Shown one piece after another: positions 61,602-64,000 of a stretch of 64,000 bases of DNA. The first letter of the stretch is position 1. Each line of letters starts with the position of its first letter. The position numbers were made by a program, and so were the translations under genes. This DNA is from Thermodesulfobacteriota bacterium (GTDB lineage Bacteria; Desulfobacterota_D; UBA1144; Nemesobacterales; CSP1-2). The notes beneath the pieces were generated by a model. The model had not been told where the DNA came from. It searched no databases and saw only the letters and a program-made list of their open reading frames with translations. The stretch spans positions 1-64,000 of the forward strand of contig DATMAT010000063.1 in the NCBI GenBank assembly GCA_035559815.1, written 5' to 3'.

Positions 61602-62702
61602 TTATACCCTCATTGGCATAATCACGGATATATAATTCTCTTCTCCAACCGGCTTGATTACCGCCGGGCTTAAGTCATCGGTAATTCCCAGAAGAACTTC
61701 CTCTTGCCCAATGACTTCTAAAACGTCCATCAAGTATCGAGCGTTAAATCCTACTTCGATTTGGTCGCCCTTAAACCCTACCGGGACGACCTCCTTGGCC
61801 TCGCCTATCTCTGGAGATACCGACGCCAATGTCATCTCGTCGTCGCTTAGGCTGAGCTTTACACTCTTTGTTTTATCTGAAGAAAGTAAGGAAACCCTCC
61901 TCAACGCACTCAAAAACTCAGCTTGTTTTACCGTAATTGTACTCTTGGTAGCCTCAGGAATAACCTGCTTATAGTCCGGAAATTCAGCGTCTATAAGCCT
62001 GACAATGAGTATTATTTCGTCGCTCTCTGCCACAAAAAAGTTCTTGGCAAAACCTATCTGCATGGTTTCAGATAGCTTCACTATCTTTCTAAGCTCTGCC
62101 ACCCCTTTTTTAGGAACTACCGCATTACAATCCGGCCGGATATCGCTTTTGGTGTTTCTATCGACAAGTGAAAGCCTGTGGCCATCGGTAGCCACTAATC
62201 TCAGACTCTTTTTACCGATCTTTTGAAAATAAATCCCGGCTAGATTCCTTCTGAGGTCATCAGGGGAAACAGCAAAAATGGTCTTATTTACCATATCGTC
62301 AATAACAGAACTCTCGATAGAGAAAAGATGTTCAGAGGAAACCGATGGAATCGACGGGAAATCTTCGCTGGGTAGACCGGCTATTTTAAACATCGCCGAT
62401 GACGTACTTAAGCGGGCCCAGTGGTTTCCGACTTCCTCGACTTCAACCTCGCCGTGCGGTATCTCCTTCACAATCTCGTAGAGCTTTTTCGCCGGTAAAG
62501 CAATGCTGCCTGTCTTGGTAACTTCGGCATTGCACCAGGCGCACATGGTTGTTTCTAGGTCGGTAGCAGTAAGCCCTAGCTTATTCTTGGATGCATCGAC
62601 CAAGACATGCGAGAGAACAGGCATGGTTGCCCTTCTTTCCGTGATTCCTTGAATTAGTCCAAGCCTTTCTGAAAATCTCGACGCATCTACTTTGAATTTC
62701 AT
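61602..62702 (-). CDS. dnaN: DNA polymerase III sliding clamp, beta subunit
   Basis: The 366-residue protein has the three-fold clamp layout: MPVLSHVLVDASKNKLGLTA at the start of domain 1, DDLRRNLAGIYFQ and RLVATDGHRLSLVDRNT in domain 2, and a C-terminal end ENYISVIMPMRV typical of DnaN. It encircles DNA and tethers the polymerase. AGAGGT lies about 7 bases before the ATG. The dnaA gene lies upstream on the same strand across a DnaA-box-rich gap. Confidence 0.97.
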   Translation of the reverse strand: MKFKVDASRFSERLGLIQGITERRATMPVLSHVLVDASKNKLGLTATDLETTMCAWCNAEVTKTGSIALPAKKLYEIVKEIPHGEVEVEEVGNHWARLSTSSAMFKIAGLPSEDFPSIPSVSSEHLFSIESSVIDDMVNKTIFAVSPDDLRRNLAGIYFQKIGKKSLRLVATDGHRLSLVDRNTKSDIRPDCNAVVPKKGVAELRKIVKLSETMQIGFAKNFFVAESDEIILIVRLIDAEFPDYKQVIPEATKSTITVKQAEFLSALRRVSLLSSDKTKSVKLSLSDDEMTLASVSPEIGEAKEVVPVGFKGDQIEVGFNARYLMDVLEVIGQEEVLLGITDDLSPAVIKPVGEENYISVIMPMRV

Positions 62703-62926
62703 TTTTTCTACCTCTGCTGATTTAGCTATTATATTAAAAGATCGTAGTAGCAGTAGTAGTGGCTGTGATATTGTGGATAAGTATTTTAACCTGCCTATAT
62801 CACGACATTTTTGGTGTTGATTAGCCTGTTGACAAGCTCATTATTGCATCCACATCCATCCACAGTTTTTTTACGCACAATTTCTTCCACAGTTTTTCCC
62901 ACAGCTTTTTCCACGCATTATCCACT
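62703..62926. other. dnaA-dnaN gap with DnaA boxes (oriC candidate)
   Basis: The gap is about 215 bases. TGTGGATAA (62772-62780) is a perfect DnaA box, and TTATCCACT (62918-62926) is a one-mismatch box in the end of dnaA. CCATCCACA (62856-62864), GCATCCACA (62846-62854) and TTACGCACA (62871-62879) are further near matches. Such a cluster between dnaA and dnaN is a common place for oriC. No separate AT-rich unwinding element stands out. Confidence 0.6.
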
Positions 62927-64000
62927 TCTCAAAGCCTCGATTTTTCTGGATACCAAATCTACTCTGCTCTTGAGGGTTGAGTTTTGGCCCATCTGTGTCT
63001 CTATTTTTCTGACGGCGTGGATTACCGTAGAGTGGTCTTTGCCGCCGAATTTTTCTCCTATCTCCGGGAAGGATGCCCCGGTATATCTTCTGGCTAGATA
63101 CATGGCAATTTGCCTAGGTTCGGCGATGTTTTTCTGTTTCCTCTCCGATTTTAAGTCTTGAATTTTAATCCCGAAGAAGTTAGCTACCTCTTTTTGGATG
63201 GACTCTATACTCAGTATTCTTCTACCCTGTTCCTTTATTATGTTTTTGAGCGCCTCTTTGGCCAGGTCTGTGTTGATTTCTGTGTTAAGGAGTCTGGTGT
63301 AGGCAATTATATTATTTAGGGTTCCTTCTAGTTCCCGGACGTTTGATGTAATGCTCTCGGCCAAGAATATGGCCACGTCGTTGGGAAGCGATACCCCAGC
63401 GGATTCGGCCCTGTTTTTGAGTATCGCCACCTTCGTTTCTATCTCCGGAGGTTGAATATCCGCTATCAATCCCCACTCAAACCTCGATTTCAGTCTTTCT
63501 TCCAGATAGGTCATGTCCTTAGGGGATTTATCACAAGTAATTACTATCTGCTTTTTTGATTCGTATAGCGTGTTGAAGGTATGGAAAAACTCCTCTTGAG
63601 TGCTTTCCTTACCAGCGATGAATTGTATGTCGTCTATCAGCAGTACATCGCAGCCGAACCGGTAAGTATTCCGAAAGTGCTCCATCTTGTTGGACTTGAT
63701 GCTGTTAATAACCTGGTTGGTGAAGTGTTCAGCGGATATGCAGCACACCCGGGCCATTCTGGACGTGTTCCTGAGTACGTAGTTACCGATGGCATTGATT
63801 AAATGGCTCTTCCCCAGGCCTACGCCGCCGTAAATAAAAAGTGGGTTGTAGATTTCTCCCGGCCTTCCGGCCACGGCAGTGGAAGCAGCGTGGGCAAATT
63901 GGTTGCTGGGTCCCACGATAAAGCGCTCAAAAACGTAATTCGGGTTAAGGATGCCGGTGAACAGGGCTTCCTTGTATGGTCCTCTCGGCGCCGAGTCTTC
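62918..64000 (-). CDS. dnaA: Chromosomal replication initiator DnaA, 5' end outside the window
   Basis: The frame is open to the right edge and encodes 360 residues of DnaA: LNPNYVFERFIVGPSNQFAH, Walker A YGGVGLGKSHLINAIGN, Walker B DVLLIDDIQFIAGKE, the sensor EERLKSRFEWGL, and the C-terminal domain IV with IAMYLARRYTGASFPEIGEK and GGKDHSTVIHAVRKI. Only the N-terminal region of about 90-100 residues is missing. The initiator binds DnaA boxes at the origin and melts the DNA. Confidence 0.97.
   Translation of the reverse strand, partial: EDSAPRGPYKEALFTGILNPNYVFERFIVGPSNQFAHAASTAVAGRPGEIYNPLFIYGGVGLGKSHLINAIGNYVLRNTSRMARVCCISAEHFTNQVINSIKSNKMEHFRNTYRFGCDVLLIDDIQFIAGKESTQEEFFHTFNTLYESKKQIVITCDKSPKDMTYLEERLKSRFEWGLIADIQPPEIETKVAILKNRAESAGVSLPNDVAIFLAESITSNVRELEGTLNNIIAYTRLLNTEINTDLAKEALKNIIKEQGRRILSIESIQKEVANFFGIKIQDLKSERKQKNIAEPRQIAMYLARRYTGASFPEIGEKFGGKDHSTVIHAVRKIETQMGQNSTLKSRVDLVSRKIEALRSG

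Noticed and set aside
62811-63161. 116-codon plus-strand frame opposite dnaA
   Set aside because: It is antisense to dnaA and the dnaA-dnaN gap; its serine/phenylalanine-rich product is a shadow of the DnaA codons.

Overview
The window looks like chromosomal DNA of a Gram-negative, rod-type bacterium outside the well-studied groups. The evidence is a type II secretion gspL-gspM-gspN operon, a SPOR-domain lytic transglycosylase, lipoprotein and Sec signals, a BolA/monothiol-glutaredoxin pair and an ETF-quinone oxidoreductase. A deltaproteobacterial-like (Desulfobacterota or related) origin is my inference; no rRNA or other strict marker is present. The right end carries dnaN and the 3' part of dnaA, and a perfect parS site lies behind mnmE, so the segment is close to the replication origin.

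Layout. 1-9980: a complete type I-B (Tneap-like) CRISPR-Cas locus on the minus strand. It runs from a decayed mini-array, a cas promoter and an unlisted 51-residue basic ORF through cas6, cas8b (Cst1-like), a separate 180-residue small-subunit candidate, cas7, cas5, cas3, cas4, cas1 and cas2 to a leader and the active CRISPR array, which runs off the left edge. 10.0-12.4 kb: a small membrane protein, tRNA-Glu(CTC), a relic of a tyrosine integrase, an APC amino-acid permease and a degenerate 3' tRNA-Glu copy. Together these look like the remains of a tRNA-inserted island. 12.6-18.3 kb: lipoprotein, GH13 enzyme, CHRD-like secreted protein, MBL-fold protein and acyl-CoA ligase. 18.4-22.1 kb: a defence or toxin-antitoxin cluster with two unrecognised genes and an AbiEi/AbiEii-like pair, whose promoter is packed with GTTCA/TGAAC operator half-sites. 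22.2-33.5 kb: adenine-deaminase-like enzyme, hydrolase, plsC, an unrecognised 548-residue protein, histidine phosphatase, lipid kinase, Lrp-type ligand-binding protein, penicillin-acylase family protein, bolA and glutaredoxin. 33.7-46.3 kb: ECF sigma factor and TetR gene sharing an operator-like motif, PQQ-type dehydrogenase with RTX repeats, ruvX, DUF1003, tsaC/sua5, DUF1015, CDF transporter, radC and mnmE. 46.5-57.6 kb: pabC and pabB, ETF-QO, lytic transglycosylase, DsbA-like protein, tyrA-hisC-pheA and a BFN-domain protein. 57.6-64 kb: gspN-gspM-gspL, comF, dnaN, dnaA.

How parts work together. The cas genes are tightly packed, with 4-base overlaps at several junctions, and form adaptation (Cas1, Cas2, Cas4), processing (Cas6), effector (Cas8b, Cas11-like, Cas7, Cas5) and nuclease-helicase (Cas3) modules. 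pheA, hisC and tyrA form a phenylalanine/tyrosine unit in which HisC probably supplies the aromatic transaminase step. pabB and pabC make p-aminobenzoate. The window is rich in short intergenic palindromes and dispersed repeats of several families, one of them nested in another and one apparently inserted in frame in comF.

The most unusual features are the decayed repeats directly upstream of the cas promoter, the split Cas8b, the small ORF coupled to cas6, the island relic at tRNA-Glu, the operator array in front of the AbiE-like pair, and the palindromic insertion in comF.
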